This document shows, one piece after another, positions 50,659 through 51,388 of a stretch of DNA of 51,388 bases (positions are counted from its first letter, which is position 1; each line of letters opens with the position of its first letter). Made by a program: the position numbers and the translations under genes. The notes below the pieces were generated by a model, which saw nothing but the letters and a program-made list of their open reading frames with translations, did no database searches and was not told the origin of the DNA. Source of the stretch: CAWELS01 sp964468205 (GTDB lineage: Bacteria; Acidobacteriota; Terriglobia; Bryobacterales; Bryobacteraceae); contig CAYXVG010000052.1 of assembly GCA_964468205.1 (NCBI GenBank), positions 1-51,388 of the forward strand, in the 5' to 3' direction.

Positions 50659-51339
50659 GTGACCGGGGGCGGCGGGGAGTCAGGTTTGCTTATCCATCAA
50701 GCGAGCCGCGGTTGGCGGATCTTCTGCCTTCTCGGCCTATTCATTTGTCCAAGCAACGCCACTGCTGAAACGATTCGCTGCGCCGTGATCGGCGGGCTGA
50801 CAATGACCGGCGTGTGGCAGGAAGTGTCTACCCTTTTCCAACGAAAGACCGGCATCACCGTGGAAACAGTGGTCACCGGGCAGCGCGCAATACTGGCTGA
50901 GGCTATGGAGGCAGGCGAGGTGGACCTGCTCACCATGCACTCCGGTGACATTACAACCAATCTGGTCGCGGACGGCTACGCGCGGAACTTACGTCCTTGG
51001 CGCCGCAACCAACTCGTGATCGCCGGGCCGCCCGCTGATCCGGCCGGGGTTTGCGGGTTGCGAAGCGGTGTGGAGGCGCTCCGCCGGATCGGTAGGACGA
51101 AATCGTATTTTGTCGATTTTCGCGGGACCGGATCGCGGGAACTCTGCCACTCACTGTGGTCCGCGGCCGGCATTGAGCCTGCCGGCGACTGGGTGCTCAA
51201 AGATGATTCGGAAAACCACCTGCGGGTGATGCGATTCGCTGCGGAACGGGAGGCCTATGTCGTGGTGGGGGAAATGCCGGTCCTGTTTGAAAAGCTTCCC
51301 TCAGGAGGCCTCGACATACTGGTGCGGGAAGACCCCTAG
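50659..51339 (+). CDS. TupA-like extracytoplasmic binding protein, C-terminally short
   Basis: 226 residues (217 from the TTG at 50686, which has a gggag site; GTG 50659 has none). A signal peptide (IFCLLGLFICPSNATAE) precedes a periplasmic binding domain like the tungstate/molybdate protein TupA: LFQRKTGITVETVVTGQRAI, GEVDLLTMHSGDITTNLVAD, YFVDFRGTGSRELCHSLW. Usual length is ~270, so the stop at 51337-51339 removes roughly the last 40-50 residues; the same frame continues open past the stop to the window end without clear homology. No permease or ATPase gene is visible before the window ends. Next to a pseudogene, so possibly decaying. Confidence 0.7.
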   Translation: MTGGGGESGLLIHQASRGWRIFCLLGLFICPSNATAETIRCAVIGGLTMTGVWQEVSTLFQRKTGITVETVVTGQRAILAEAMEAGEVDLLTMHSGDITTNLVADGYARNLRPWRRNQLVIAGPPADPAGVCGLRSGVEALRRIGRTKSYFVDFRGTGSRELCHSLWSAAGIEPAGDWVLKDDSENHLRVMRFAAEREAYVVVGEMPVLFEKLPSGGLDILVREDP

Positions 51340-51388
51340 CGGGAGTTTACTGCGGGTGAAGTTCTTCTGATCGGGGAATCAACGGTCG

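Overview
The window looks like a chromosomal segment of a GC-rich, Gram-negative soil-type bacterium, most likely an Acidobacteriota of the Solibacter/Bryobacter kind. This is inferred from the mix seen: Tat- and Sec-exported sulfatases, a DUF4038 glycosidase, a decayed SBBP/DUF7948 protein, heptosyltransferases (hence LPS), a complete Mrp antiporter and bacterial SET and HDAC-like enzymes. No transposase, phage gene or CRISPR array was seen.

Layout. 1-13.3 kb: the end of tuf, tRNA-Trp, then secE-nusG-rplK-rplA-rplJ-rplL-rpoB-rpoC, with a good sigma-70 promoter in a long leader ahead of rpoB. NusG carries a ~225-residue acidic, proline-rich N-terminal extension, and RpoB carries an insertion of ~55 residues with four cysteine pairs, probably two zinc ribbons. 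13.4-22.8 kb: a fatty-acid desaturase, an internally deleted HtpX remnant, a baeRF (bacterial eRF1/Pelota-like) gene, mrpABCDEFG and a tandem universal-stress protein, the last nine probably one stress and ion-homeostasis operon. 22.9-28.7 kb: a sulfatase, an exported methyltransferase-like protein, and an LPS-core group of two heptosyltransferases, a degenerate nucleotidyltransferase-like protein between them and an ICMT-type membrane methyltransferase. 28.8-33.8 kb (minus strand): a DUF4038 glycosidase, a Tat-exported enolase-superfamily enzyme, a second exported methyltransferase and homoserine dehydrogenase.

33.8-41.3 kb (plus strand): a small exported coiled-coil protein, pyrR-pyrB-pyrC, a 41-residue lipoprotein coupled to a membrane acyltransferase of the HGSNAT/DUF5009 type, and two sulfatases. 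41.4-43 kb: an RpoD-type sigma factor followed by a strong terminator hairpin. 43.1-49.6 kb: an HDAC-family deacetylase, phosphate acetyltransferase, a SET-domain methyltransferase, a TPR protein and RNase R. 49.8-51.4 kb: an SBBP-repeat pseudogene broken in all three frames and a TupA-like binding protein that ends early.

Working together: the first block is the core transcription and translation machinery; the second handles sodium/proton balance and stress; the sulfatases, DUF4038 enzyme, enolase-superfamily enzyme and acetyltransferase suggest catabolism of sulfated or complex glycans; the heptosyltransferases build LPS core. All functional statements come from reading protein sequence, with no database search.
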